From contig NC_057801.1 of the NCBI RefSeq assembly GCF_018294505.1, positions 848,606,274 to 848,670,273 of the forward strand: 64,000 bases of DNA. The letters are read 5' to 3'. This document shows, piece by piece, positions 20,611-31,465 of this stretch (position 1 is its first letter; each line of letters begins with the position of its first letter). This DNA is from Triticum aestivum. Its lineage: Eukaryota; Streptophyta; Magnoliopsida; Poales; Poaceae. The position numbers were made by a program, and so were the translations under genes. Below the pieces are notes generated by a model that saw nothing but the letters and a program-made list of their open reading frames with translations, ran no database searches and was not told where the DNA came from.

Positions 20611-20884
20611 GTAAAGAAAACAAAAAAACAAAAAAAAATGCCTCCTACTGGGCCCCCACGGCCTGAATACGACTAGAAACCCTACTATGGGCCAGGATTT
20701 AGGCCCGCAGTAGGCCCAGAAGGCCCATCAGGCAAAGCAATAGCAAGTAGGCCTGAAAGCCTGCAGTGGAGAGGAGCTCGAGAGGGGTGCGACAGTGGGG
20801 CTTATAAACCACTGCGCGCCCCTCTCAACTAGCAAGGTGGGACTAAACTTTGGCCCCGATGTGGGTAGCACAGGGACTAAAGCC

Positions 20885-21041
20885 CCTTTAGTCCCGGTTG
20901 GTGCCACCAACCGGGACCAAAGGCCGCCGGTTCCCGCCCTTTGGGCTACCGAAAAAGAGGCCTTTGGTCCCGGTTGGTGGCACCAACCGGGACCAAAGGG
21001 TGGATTAGTCCCGGTTGGTGCCACCAACCGGGACTAAAGGG
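20885..21041. repeat. Internal copy of CACTA subterminal palindromes (element B)
   Basis: Three hairpin units, each CCCGGTTGGTG ... CACCAACCGGG flanked by cctttagt/ggactaaagg. They are spaced over 157 bp immediately upstream of a TATA box. They share the core of the terminal repeats at 16190-16450 and occupy the same relative position as 2917-3118 in element A. Confidence 0.87.
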
Positions 21042-21046
21042 CTTGC

Positions 21047-21054
21047 TATATAAG
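21047..21054 (+). promoter_or_regulatory. TATA box of the second gene of CACTA B
   Basis: tatataag, six bases after the last internal palindrome and ~35 bp before a GC-rich leader. Confidence 0.6.
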
Positions 21055-21239
21055 CAAACACTTAGCAGTTTCCGACCAAATCGCCCACTTCTCCCCCGAC
21101 GCGCCCCTGCTCCTCGTCGTCGCCGTCGCCGCCTGACGCCCCTGCTCCACCTTGCCGTGGCCGTCGCCACCGACGCCGTCAGGCTGCTCGCCTGCGCCGT
21201 CGCCGCCGCCCCCTGTGAGCATAGCCTGCTCCCGCGCCC

Positions 21240-21385
21240 CTCCTGTCCCGCGCCCCTGCGCGGCCATCGCGCACCGCCCCTGTACCTGCGCGGCCGGCGC
21301 GCGCCGCCCCTGCCCTGCGCGGCCGGCGCGCGCCGCCCCTGCCCTGCGCGGCCGGCGCGCGCCGCCCCTGTCCTGCGCGGCCGCC
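21240..21385. repeat. GC-rich 29-bp tandem repeat in the leader of CACTA B
   Basis: About four units starting cctgcgcggccggcgcgcgc. Matches element A in position and composition (2560-2880) though not in sequence. Confidence 0.75.
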
Positions 21386-21728
21386 CCGCCGCCCTTGCAA
21401 TTTTTTGCATTTTTTGTTTGTATATGTGTTTGTATGTGTATATATATATGTGTACATGTTCATAGTATTTTATTTCATAAGTGTATTTTTTTGTTCATTG
21501 CATTTTTTTCATATATATAATGTATAAATGTGTGTGGTAGCTATATATATGATGAATGGATGTGGCTATATATATATATATGTATGTATGAATATAATGT
21601 TCATAGCATTTTTTTGTTTATATATGTTTTTTCATATATGTATTAATTTTTTATTTAGGTTGTTAGTAGATATCGATTTTAGGTTAGTGCATTTTAGGTT
21701 AGTGTAGAGGAGAAATTTAAAGTAAAAC

Positions 21729-22012
21729 AAGGAAAAGGAAGAAAAGAGGAAGAAGGAAGAAGGAAGAAAGAAGAAGAAAAAGAATGAGAGGAAAAAGGAA
21801 AATAAGAAGATGAAGAAGAGGAGAGGAAGAAGAGGAGAAATAAATAAGAAGAGGAAAAAAGAAGAAAAAGAAGAGGAGAAGAAGAAAGGAATAGAGGAGA
21901 AGAAGAAAAAAAAGAAAAAAAAATCTATTTTTTCTTCTTCTCCTCTATTTCTTCTTCTCCTCTTTTTTCTTCTTCTTCCTTCTTCCTTCTTCCTCTTTTC
22001 TTCCTTTTCCTT
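21729..22012. repeat. Polypurine/polypyrimidine inverted repeat
   Basis: A purine-only tract beginning aaggaaaaggaagaaaagag (21729) is matched by its exact reverse complement ending at 22012; the outer 40 nt pair perfectly, with purine-rich sequence and an inner A/T turn between. It lies between promoter and start codon of the second gene, probably in a 5'-UTR intron (an acceptor, tttgcag, ends at 22481 just before the ATG). Confidence 0.85.
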
Positions 22013-22382
22013 AATTATTTTCCTTTCTCGTCGTTGTCACGTCGTTGTCGATATAACCCCCTCGAGATAACTTCGACATGAGGGGCGGTCGATATATATA
22101 CCCCCCCTCGGCCCTCTCGCTCGACCAAAACTCTCGAGGACACCCAAACCCTAGAGAGAAAACGATGTTGGCCTCCTACCCCCTCCCGCCGCGCCCGTAC
22201 CCGACAAATTAACTCTCTCGAGGCCACCCAAATTTACCAAGTTAAAAGAGCGTTCTCGTCAAGGCCACCCCAAACCTTTGAAGCGTTGTTGTGTCGAGGC
22301 GACCCCAAACCCTAGAGAAGCAGCGTCGAGGCCACTAACATGATTCCTTATTGTGATTAGCTAGCTAGTTCTACGTTTGCCA

Positions 22383-22385
<3 letters not shown>

Positions 22386-22432
<47 letters not shown>
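22386..22432. repeat. (TA)n microsatellite
   Basis: About 23 TA dinucleotides. Confidence 0.95.
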
Positions 22433-22433
<1 letters not shown>

Positions 22434-22486
22434 ATCTGTACCATGTTTGAATAATAATTGACATGTTGTAAATATTTGCAGAAACT

Positions 22487-25400
22487 ATGGAGCACTGCCG
22501 AGACGAACAAATAGAAGCGATATTGAGGGACATAATCGCAAATGGAAGGGATGAAGTTGCGTCATTTCTCTTCGACACCGTTGGTCAGCTGGAAGAACAG
22601 GGTGAAGAAGAGAGCTATGTTCATGATGGCTTCGGCCCATTAATGCCGGTACAAGAACAAGACTATGTTCATGATGGCTCCGGTGACACAATGGAGGTAC
22701 AAGAAGGAGACCGTGCTGACTGCTCCGGTGACCGAACCGAGCCCGGCCAGGTATATATATATTAGTTAAGCCCGTGCTGACTAGTTAATTGATGCTTCCA
22801 TTGTTTTGTTATATGTACACATATTAATTACTCTCGTCTTTCTTCCTTATAATTTCTAGCCCTCCGGATCGAGCACAACTTCGGTAAGGAGACGAGGCCC
22901 GAAGACAAAGGTGAGCTCGGATGAAAAGTTTGAGATCATAGAAATCGCACCCGACGGCGAACCGATTGAACCCATCCGGACAAGGAAGGCATTTTCTGCT
23001 CAGTGCGGGGTTCTTGTTAGGGAGAAGATCCCGATCAGCATCCAGCAATGGTATAAGCCTAAGGAGGAAGACCCTGAGGTGTCTTATGTCAATGATATGC
23101 AGAAAGAATATCTTTGGACTAAGCTGAAGGAAAATTTCACCCTACCGCCAGAGGAGGATCCGGAGAAGCCAGTTAAAGAGGAATTAATCGAGTCTTGTGC
23201 TCTTAAGAAGATGGCAACCCTAATGAGGAGGTGGAGGAAAGAGCTGAACCAGTTTGTCAAAAATAAAAAGACACAAGAATTCATCGGCAAATATGAGAAG
23301 ATCAAAGATCACTGGCCCGCATTTGTGGCCCACAAGACATCGGAAAAGAGTAAGAAGATGTCGGAGACAAACAAGAAAAATGTTGCGAAGAAGACGCTTC
23401 ACCATCGCATGGGGTCAGGTGGCTACCTGCAAGCCCGGCCTAAGTGGTCCAAGGCTGAGAATGATCTGCTTGAAAAAGGAATCGAACTAGAGACAATGAG
23501 ATGGCCAGACCGTTGCCGGACTTGGTTCTTCGGGTCTGGCGGAACCTTGGACCCTGTAACAGGGTTTTGCCAGTGGACGGACGAGCAACTGGAAATACCA
23601 GTCAAGAACCTTCGACACTATATCGATGCAGCGCAGCGAGGGACATTCCTTCCAAACAGGGAGAAGGACGAGCTCATAATGGCCCTTGGAAATCCTGAGC
23701 ACCCTGGACGGACACGAGGCACGCCAGGCTCCATTTCGTGGAAGGTTGGTTTTCCGGACACAGGGGGTTACAAAACCCACGAGAGGAGGAAGGAACTGGA
23801 GCAGGACCAACTGCAGGCGCTGCACGAAAGGATAATGGGGCTAGAGGATCGAGAAAGGAACGAGAAGCAGCAGATCGCAGCAAACGACCTGCCGAAGCTT
23901 CCCCCGAAGCTACCCCGCCATCTCAGCGAAGAAGCAGCGTGGCTTCCACCGAGCTGCTTCAGCCGGAGCATGTCTTGACGGCTCCTGCCAGCTATCCCGT
24001 GGATGGTATCACGGAGTCTCAAAATTGCCACATTATGGCGCGATGGATGAATTTGAAGGTCAAGGCGGCTGTTGGCCAAGTTTATCCTAGTGGACCCGGC
24101 ACAACTTATCACTGCCAGCCGATTCCAAAAGGATATGCTAAGGTGATGGTGGATGAAATAATGGAGGGATTTGAGGACCTTGTGCTTGACCATCCTACCG
24201 GTGAAGGGGAGACTAGGCTGGGTTCTGCTCTGAAGACTCCATGCCTATGGAAGAAGGAGCTCATCAACCTTCCGAATTGGACGCCTCCGCCTCCTCCTCC
24301 TGCTCCGGCGAGTCAGGGCACTCCGCCTCCTCCACCGCCTCCTCCTCCGGCGAGTGACGATCAGGGCACGCGTGGCGGCACTCCGCCTCCTTCTCCGGCG
24401 CATGCCGGCACTCCGCCTCCTTCTCTGCCTGCGCCGGCGCTCCCAAGCAGCCAGCAGCATCCTCCTTCTCCACCTTGCCAGCAAGGGCGGAAGAGACCCG
24501 CCGCCGCCCCGGCTGCTCCGGCGCGTCGTACTCCTTCTCCTCCGCCTCGTAAGAAAGCACGAAAGAAGACAGACGCCGTAGCCGCTCCTCTGCTCCGGCG
24601 TCTAGCAGCACAACCAGAGGCGGGAGGCAATACAAATACAGTCCATCATCTCTCAAGCCTCTAGAGAAGTTACCGTACGAGAGGTCCGAGGAGGAAAACG
24701 ATACGATTGTGCGGACCCACGTGAAGGAGTTCTTTGAAGGGGTGAAAGCAAAGAGACATCCACCTCCGGAGGAGAAAGTAGATCCGATGAAAGCAAAGCG
24801 CACTATCGATGCCCTGAGGAAACCACCAAAGTCTCCACCGAGAACCAACTATGAGCGCATTACTGAACAGACATATCTCCAAGCCCAGCGGTCGGGAACT
24901 ACTATCAGTGCTAAAAGGTCAAAAGAACGAGCAAAGGGGAAAAAAATTGCCCAGCTCGGCGAACAAGCACAGCAATCGAGACCCCCGCTCAATGTGTCTA
25001 ATGCTCCGGGGACGGTGGCCGGTTATGGCAATCTTGACGATTACCTGCCTGATGATGCACTTCTTGATTTCTTGGAGGTGGACGAACACAGATACGAGTA
25101 CGGAAAGCCTCTCGTCAAAGATGAAAAATCTCTGACAACAATGATGCGAAGATTCCATAATTGGTACATGGAAACCTGCAGAGAGTCTGAGGGTAAGAAT
25201 GCTTTGTATCTGCATATTAAAGAGGAGCACGATCTCGTTGCAAATGATCTGTTGACTGTTCCATTTGATGAGTTCTTCGCGTTCTTCAATCAAAAGGCCC
25301 TCGATAAACTAATGGTCTTCTGCTACTGTCTGTAAGTACTATTTCTTTCATTAAGTCTCTATATATAGCTCGGCTCTTTCATTTCATGTATTTATAATTA

Positions 25401-26009
25401 ATTATCCTCAATATATTATGCAGATTGAAGATCGTCGAGTGCAAAAAACAAGAAATTTATGATATTGGGTTCATTAACACAAATATCATAGATGAATTTC
25501 TGGTTAAAAAGGACATCAAAGAGGCCGAGGACAACGTGCTACAATCATTGATAAAAAATCAAAACAAAGATACCATACTCTTTCCTTACAACGGCAAGTG
25601 AGTGTTACTATCGTGTGCATATTCGGTTTCCCTTATTACTCGAGCGTGGTTATAGTAATGTAATTGATGAGTTATGCACGCGTGCGCAGGTACCACTATA
25701 TTCTTCTGGAGATTAAGCTTGAGCGTGGACTAGTAACCGTCTTAGACTCGAGACGGAAAGATCCCAAATCCTATGCGAACATGACTGAAATGCTCAGCAA
25801 GTACGTTCAATCGATCATTATCGCACCATATCGGCAACTTTTTGTTCATTTCCTGATATCTTAAATAATAATAATTATTTTCTTTGTCTTGCAGGGTTTG
25901 GAAACAGTTCACCGCAGAAGCTCCGGGACTGCCGAAGGAGCTGCGATATACATACCCGAAAGAAGTACTGAGAGTGTGGCACACCAAGGGTGTGGTGCGT
26001 CATTACTAG
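22487..26009 (+). pseudogene. CACTA B second gene: En/Spm accessory region plus truncated Ulp1-like domain
   Basis: Proposed exons: 22487-22750, 22860-25331, 25424-25597, 25690-25800 and 25895-26009, all with GT..AG borders and matching phases. Exons 1-2 align with element A's second gene (Transposase_24-like block, SQRRSSVAST motif, proline-rich linker). The frame changes near 23880-23925 and again near 24500-24600, so the product is broken. Exons 3-5 read YHYILLEIKLERGLVTVLDS.., which resembles the His and Asp part of a Ulp1/SENP cysteine protease fold. The Gln/Cys part is missing, because from about 25970 the reading runs into foreign CACTA end sequence and stops at 26007-26009. The intact family protein might be a DNA-binding accessory protein with a deSUMOylase-like domain; this is an inference. 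Confidence 0.7.
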
Positions 26010-26326
26010 TTTTGAAAAATAAAAAAATTGTTAATAGTGGCGCACCAAGGGTGTGGTGCGTCATTACTAGTTTTGAAAGAAAAAAATTGTTAGTAGTGGC
26101 GCACTGAGAGTGTGGTGCGGCATTACTAGTTAAACTAGTAATGGCGCACTATCCCCTGATGCGCCATTACTAGTTTTTAAAAAATATATTAGTAGTGGCG
26201 CATCGTGTATGTGGTGCGCCATTAGTATTTGGAGTTTAATGGTGTACCTATATATGATGGGCCACTACTATATAGCAGTGGCGCCCATTAATGTCCATTT
26301 TATCTATAGCCATTCTCCTAGTAGTG
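25973..26326 (-). mobile_element. Right end of a different CACTA family joined to element B
   Basis: Repeated 'tagtggcgcac' and 'gtggtgcg(t/g)cattactag' units lead to a terminus at 26326 that reads CACTACTAGGAGA on the minus strand, unlike B's CACTAGTAGAAAAG left end. The first unit interrupts the Ulp1-like coding region. Confidence 0.7.
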
Positions 26327-26880
26327 ACTCTTTCTTTTACCCGAATATGTTTTTTTGCCATGCCTTTTTCAAAGTGTTACATGGCAACTACCTAGTGTTA
26401 GTAGGTGACAACTCCTAAATTTTTGAAATCATGGCAACTTTAGTAGACCAGACCATACATGGCCACTGCCTAGTGTTAGTAGGTGGCAACTACTAAAATT
26501 TTGAAATCATGGCAATTGCAGCAGACCAGACCATACATGGCAACTGCAGTTGAGCAACCATGGCAACTGTAGTTGTCCGACATGGCAACTGTAGTTCATC
26601 GACATGGCAACTGCAGGTAAACGGACTTTGAAGAGGGTCTGGACCATGGCAACTGCTGGGACGCGTGGTGATTGTCACGCGGGGCGCGCGAGACCGTGAG
26701 GTAGATGGCTGAGAGAGGTCGTGTGGACCTTATGCATTTTGCCCACATGTAGGCGTGTGAGAAAGACCGCGAGAAAAAAAGATGCGTGTGGACGCTAGTT
26801 ATTTTGCCCTCTTAGACACCACACAAAACGTGTGGGCAGACCTCTTAACGCCCACATGTGTGGCACTTATCAGCGTCCTT
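26327..26880. repeat. ATGGCAACTG repeat element, right part
   Basis: About ten copies of catggcaactg-like motifs between 26350 and 26650, followed by GC-rich sequence with 'acgtgtgggc' (26827-26836). Joining the base before B (16158) to 26327 gives 'gacaactcttt', which is found intact in the left part (16104 onward), so the two sides are one interrupted element. Confidence 0.65.
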
Positions 26881-27470
26881 AGTATATTGGAATATCGCCC
26901 GGGTGCAGAATAATGTGATACCAAAAATATATATTCTACCCATTATACTCCACAATATATCATGAAATAAATTAGATTTCTGTCGTACTCGTTAGCACAC
27001 TGTCTATTTTGTGAAGTTGTGCGTTCAAAACCTTGTATTAAGTTATTTTTGGTTTTTCAATTATTTTATAATTTTCCAGTACTTCTGTTCGATGTGATTG
27101 AAGCTAACTTCTTTCATATTTTAAAAATTTATTCTTGTTAAGGAGAAGGCGATTTGGATGATTTTTCAGTGATGCGAGAGTTGCGAGAATTTTTTTCCCA
27201 TGATTTCCCCCCATGGCACGAAATATTTGAGGAGTGTTTCCTTTATCTGGTCGAGGTAAGAGGTGACCGGTTGCAACTTTCTTGATGTACACATGGTAAT
27301 TAGTTGGTTCCGGTTTAATCAAATCAGCAGTTCATATATACCCTTATCCGCCAGAGGTAAAAGGGACCATGCGAAAACTGCTCATAAAATAAAATCAATC
27401 CTGGCTATCTACATAGCACAGTGCACAAGTGGAGTGCTGAGCCCAAATGTTCGGCACATTACTCCCTACC
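26881..27470. other. No gene recognised
   Basis: AT-rich, no coding or terminal-repeat signal seen. Confidence 0.4.
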
Positions 27471-27474
27471 ATGT

Positions 27475-29985
27475 CTAGCCATTTTCCTTCGAAAAGGAGG
27501 AAGACCCCGGTCCTCTACATCAGAGCGATGCATGTAACCATTTTATTAATTAGTTACGTTACCTTACAAAGTAATATATCAATAAGTCTGAAGCCACCAT
27601 CTCGACAACGTCTGTCGCTACTCTATCAATTTAGTAAAGGGGCACAGATTGTTTGAGCCGCATACCTAGACCTCAAACAAGAGCCCAACTTCTAAAATTG
27701 GAGGCCTTAACCATGCCGCATTGTCATGTCTGGGGCACACACCAATCCGGCACACACTTAATGGTCACTGCATGCGCTTCCTACAGACGCCGCCGCCACC
27801 GTCTTCCACCGATCCATCTTCAGAGCAGATAATGACGCATCGACGTTGCCAGGCTTGCCGTCGACGCCACCATGGTGCTAGACAACACCACCTCCCTACA
27901 TGTGTCCATCATCACACATCTGTCGCCAAGACCCTGCTGCATCACGCTGCTGAGACTGCATATCATTGATGCATCACATGAAATGCCGCTCCACCGTTGA
28001 ATCCATTCACTCGTCCCTCAAGCCAATGCATGTCTCCAAAAATGACTCCCCCAAGGAGAGAACGACACAAGAGTGCCGCCTTCATCGATCGACTGATCTA
28101 GGGTTTCCTCCGGACGGAATAGACTCCTTCGCGATCGGCCGCTCCAACCCGCGATTAAATCCAAAGCGATGTTCTCAGCCGACAGGACGCTGGAGAGGCC
28201 CACCAAGTCTGATTTTTTTTAATCAGAGAACCACCCCTGACTTGTTGCACATATACATGCGAGGGCTGGGTAAGGAAGTTGGGCCCACCAAAACAAACAC
28301 TAATCCCCCTGATTTTTGGACAGGGCTTGCCTGCTCCCGACTCGTACTCCCATCCGTGCTCCCAGCAAATCCAACGGCGCACAGCATGCGGACTTTGTTT
28401 CTTTCGAGACGAAAAAACCAACCATCGCTCCATCCGTTTCCCCTAAATTAAACTGCAATAACGATAGAAAAAAAAGACGAAGCAAGAACCAGACGGCTCG
28501 TGCTTCATCTCCCTGGACCCGACAGCCCTGCTTATTATCCGATGGTTCACGGAAGATTGTCCCGGCATGCAGCCCGGAATTTAGCACGTCGATGCAGTTC
28601 ATACGGCCAGGCCAGTTGCCCCTCCGCCTCGGTGCTGTCTACGTGATCACCACCATCGTCACACTAGCCGCCAGCGACTGCTTGACTACGGAGAACAGGG
28701 AGGTCGTGCTTCTACCCATGTAACAGGCTGTAGGAAGCTGTCATACCCATGTGGCACAAGCTGCTCCGTGCGCGGTAGCTGCTGGTATACTGCTTGCCGG
28801 AGTTGGCCGCCATCTTCCTTGCACTGCCGGGCCGCCTAAAACCCCAACATCTGTGTCATGTACATGTCCGTCCCCTTCCATCTCTCTTCCAGTGCAGTGC
28901 TGCGAACACAAGACCACACCGATCTCGCTACGCAATAAAGGTTCCACCCGTCGTGGTGCAACTCTCCAGCCAACTCCGGCCAAGGCTTCTTATCTATTCC
29001 ACATCGGAAGAGCATGTAGAAGAGGCGCTTCTGATTTCTCCCAATCGATCGGTGTTGCCAATCTATGGGTCGCCTGCTATTTTCTTGGTTTTTTATTAGA
29101 GAAAAACGGATGGAGAGGTGGGGCAACGGGGCTGGTTTTTTCTTTCGGGGGAAATGGAGGCCGCGGGCTGTGCGTCGTTAGATTCGATGGGAGCATAGAT
29201 GGGAGCACGACCGGGGAGCAGGCAAGCCCCGTCCCTGATTTTCAGGGGGGGAGCCTAATTAATCCTCATCCTAATCATGCGAGGGAGTTCTGGTCACTTC
29301 CCCAATTGACGTTGTCCGAAAAGATCGCTGCAACGCGCGCACGTAATAGCCCCCCGAGGTACCGCATAGAGGTCTGGAGCTTCTCCACGGCGATGCCTTC
29401 AAGAACGGTACTACGCAAGAGAACACCACCATCGCCGGCCTTGGCAACTAGCCGAGAGTAGGGTTTTCACCCAGATCTGCTTGGCGAACCTCCATCCAGC
29501 ATCATGTGCACCAGATCTCCACCTTTAGAGATCTCGACTACGGCCAAAGCATGCCAGACTCATCAGACGCACGCTGACCCGAACCGGATCAACGATGCCT
29601 GCGGCCATGGCTTCCCCGGCTGTCAGCACCACCAAAACAAGCACCACGGTGGGGATGAACACCGTTTGGACAAGGCTATTGGGACTGCAAAGATCCCCGT
29701 CGCCGCACCAACGGAACGCTTGAAGGCAGACCCATGCCGCCGCACCGCCAGAGCTGTGTTGATCCGCCTTCATGTTCCGCGCCGCCGGTGTCGTGCCAGC
29801 CAGCCAATGAGTGCCGCCGGAGCCGACCCGACCATGCGAGGGGCCGCCGCCGCTGCCGACCAGTGCGAGGGCTTTGCCCATGTGGTTCTGGCCGGCAATG
29901 GCAGGGGAGAGAAGGGGCGGAGGGGCCGAGAGTGGGGCGGGGAAGCAGGGAGCGATCCATTTTTTCTCGGCACAAGATAGGGAAA
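27475..29985 (-). mobile_element. Non-coding non-LTR retroelement, interrupted by a Pack-MULE-like insert
   Basis: On the minus strand the 3' end shows the LINE-like tail 'aataaaatggttacatgcat', then ctgatgtagaggaccgggg and tcctccttttcg near 27480, similar in layout to the ends of LINEs D and E. The body holds GC-rich, stop-rich sequence without a reverse transcriptase, including a block (29320-29500) that I recall as part of a widespread Triticeae non-LTR repeat. The 5' limit near 29985 is approximate and no poly(A) or target duplication is clear. Open frames on both strands (for example 29504-29980) do not resemble proteins. Confidence 0.5.
28266..29275. mobile_element. Pack-MULE-like insertion with 10-bp target duplication
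   Basis: The 10-mer catgcgaggg occurs on both sides (28256-28265 and 29276-29285). Inside, 28296-28455 and 29086-29270 are diverged inverted copies of each other: for instance 'gggcttgcctgctccc' and 'atgctcccat'-type blocks, and 'tccatccgttt' opposite 'aaacggatgga'. Long inverted ends and a 9-11 bp duplication are Mutator-like hallmarks. No transposase is present. The ~630-bp interior (28456-29085) includes an open stretch (...MQFIRPGQLPLRLG...) of unknown origin, possibly captured host sequence. The outermost ~30 bp of the two ends match poorly. Confidence 0.6.
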
Positions 29986-30283
29986 TCCTAACGATGTCTA
30001 GCCGTAACCAATTGATCTAAATGTAGTAACAAATAAATACTATTGCGCTGCGCCTATCCCAACGATGAAGGAATCGAAAATCACGAAGGCAAATCCCAAC
30101 GATGAACGAATCGAAAATCAGGAAGGCAATTATTAATCGAATCCAACCCAATCAAGCTCAATCCTACAATTCATAATTATATTAATAATTAACAAGATAC
30201 GCATGCATCAACCTCTATGATATATATTGAGGTCCAGATCGATCATCCTGCAACAGCGGGCGAGTTGCTCGCACCAAAGAAAC
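29986..30283. promoter_or_regulatory. Upstream region of the F-box gene
   Basis: AT-rich (30130-30230), with several TATA-like stretches (aattatattaat at 30175-30186; tatatattg at 30221-30229). No specific element can be assigned. The paired phrase 'aatcccaacgatgaa' recurs at 30057 and 30093. Confidence 0.35.
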
Positions 30284-31465
30284 ATGGCGGACTCGTTGCC
30301 GGACGACGTGGTCATGGATATCCTCTCACGGATAAAGGACGTGCCCTCGCTCTTCCGCTGCGCCGCGGTGTGCAAAGGGTGGCGCCGCCTCGTTGCCCGC
30401 ATGGAGGGCGTGGGTGTCTTTGCTGGCTTCTTCACGCAGCTGCAGCCACGCGGGCAGCATACAACGCCGTGGTTCATCCCGTCGCCCGGCCCGGTTCCGT
30501 TGGCGCTGGGCCGTCGTCGCCGTCGTCTCACCTCCCTCGTGCCAGACATCCGGGTCGCCGGCTTCCTTGAATACGCGGTGCCGCTTGTATCGCACCATGG
30601 CCTTCTGCTGCTGCGCATCAACACCAACCTGGGCGGTGGCATCCTGGCCGTCTGCGATCCGCTCGCTGGCACCTTACGCGTACTCCCTTCTCTTCTAGGC
30701 TATAATTCTGGTGAGGACATGATGGGATACACCCTACTTACTAATAAGGACGGTGGGAGTTTGGACGATCACCAGCATCAGCGGTCATTCTTCTTCAAGG
30801 TGGTGATTGTTACGATCCTCAAGAATCACGGCTATTATACGGAGTACAGTCTGCAGACATTATCATCGGCCGACGAGACAGGATGGAGCAGGTGCTCCGG
30901 TGACCTCTTGAAGGCCGGAAATCACAACATCCGCGTGGCATTTATGCAGCGTGAAGCTGTTGTGTGCGGTGGCGCCGCGCACTGGCTCTTCTTCGGAGTG
31001 CCTGCTGCAATCTACACTCTTGATTTGAGCATTGAAACTGGACACGTCTCCATTACAGAATTGAACGGCATAGATAATCTTTGGGTCTTTGGTGTTCTTT
31101 GCGTTTTAGGGCTGCGTGACAAACCATATCTTACCGCTGACACCGAGGGGAAGCTCATGTTGCTCTGCTTGGAGCAGGATGGTCACCGGGTTCAGATCTG
31201 GACGTCGTGCGACAACAAGATGTTCTTTCAATCTTCAATACTCAAGTTAAAACAACGTGTCTATAAATGCTTGGGAGAGAAAAGCGGCACTGTGCTCATC
31301 ATAGATAAGCTGCGGGTTGTCTATGTTGCTGATGTCAAGACAGGGGTGATGCAGGAGGTGACCCAATGGCCATACAATATCAGCCTTTGCCGCCAAAATA
31401 CCGTACTTGTGGAAGTGGACTGGCCGGCCTTCTTTGCTCTTCGGCTTGGTGTTGCAGCCACATGA
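30284..31465 (+). CDS. F-box protein (SCF E3 ligase adaptor), intact
   Basis: A single-exon frame of 393 codons. I place the start at ATG 30284 (MADSLPDDVVMDIL) rather than at the longer in-frame start at 30227, because the F-box follows at once and the extra 19 residues look random. Residues 4-42 form the F-box (LPDDVVMDILSRIKDVPSLF .. VCKGWRRLVA), which would bind SKP1. The rest is the β-rich C-terminal region typical of large grass F-box families, with 'HHGLLLLRINTN', 'VCDPLAGTLRVLP', 'YTLDLSIETGHVSITEL' and a C-terminal 'VEVDWPAFFALRLG'. It should recruit an unknown target for ubiquitination in cytosol or nucleus. Related fragments lie at 14098, 32980-33614 (minus) and 51402-51484, so this is a local family with one surviving member. 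Expression is not shown. Confidence 0.9.
   Translation: MADSLPDDVVMDILSRIKDVPSLFRCAAVCKGWRRLVARMEGVGVFAGFFTQLQPRGQHTTPWFIPSPGPVPLALGRRRRRLTSLVPDIRVAGFLEYAVPLVSHHGLLLLRINTNLGGGILAVCDPLAGTLRVLPSLLGYNSGEDMMGYTLLTNKDGGSLDDHQHQRSFFFKVVIVTILKNHGYYTEYSLQTLSSADETGWSRCSGDLLKAGNHNIRVAFMQREAVVCGGAAHWLFFGVPAAIYTLDLSIETGHVSITELNGIDNLWVFGVLCVLGLRDKPYLTADTEGKLMLLCLEQDGHRVQIWTSCDNKMFFQSSILKLKQRVYKCLGEKSGTVLIIDKLRVVYVADVKTGVMQEVTQWPYNISLCRQNTVLVEVDWPAFFALRLGVAAT

Larger units (their letters stand above)
16159..25972 (+). mobile_element. CACTA (En/Spm) transposon B, 3' end replaced
   Basis: Begins CACTAGTAGAAAAGAGGGC at 16159. Order: subterminal AGTCCCGGTT palindromes, leader, small coiled-coil ORF, degenerate transposase, A-rich tandem array, internal palindromes, TATA, GC-rich leader, polypurine hairpin, second gene. 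Coding similarity to the second gene continues to about 25970, where sequence of another CACTA family's right end starts. The expected matching right terminus (ending in ctactagtg preceded by T-rich sequence) is not found. Element B is therefore truncated, and every one of its genes is broken. Confidence 0.88.

Noticed and set aside
28751..29461. 236-codon open frame
   Set aside because: It crosses the right border of the Pack-MULE-like insert into the surrounding retroelement, so it is a chance fusion.
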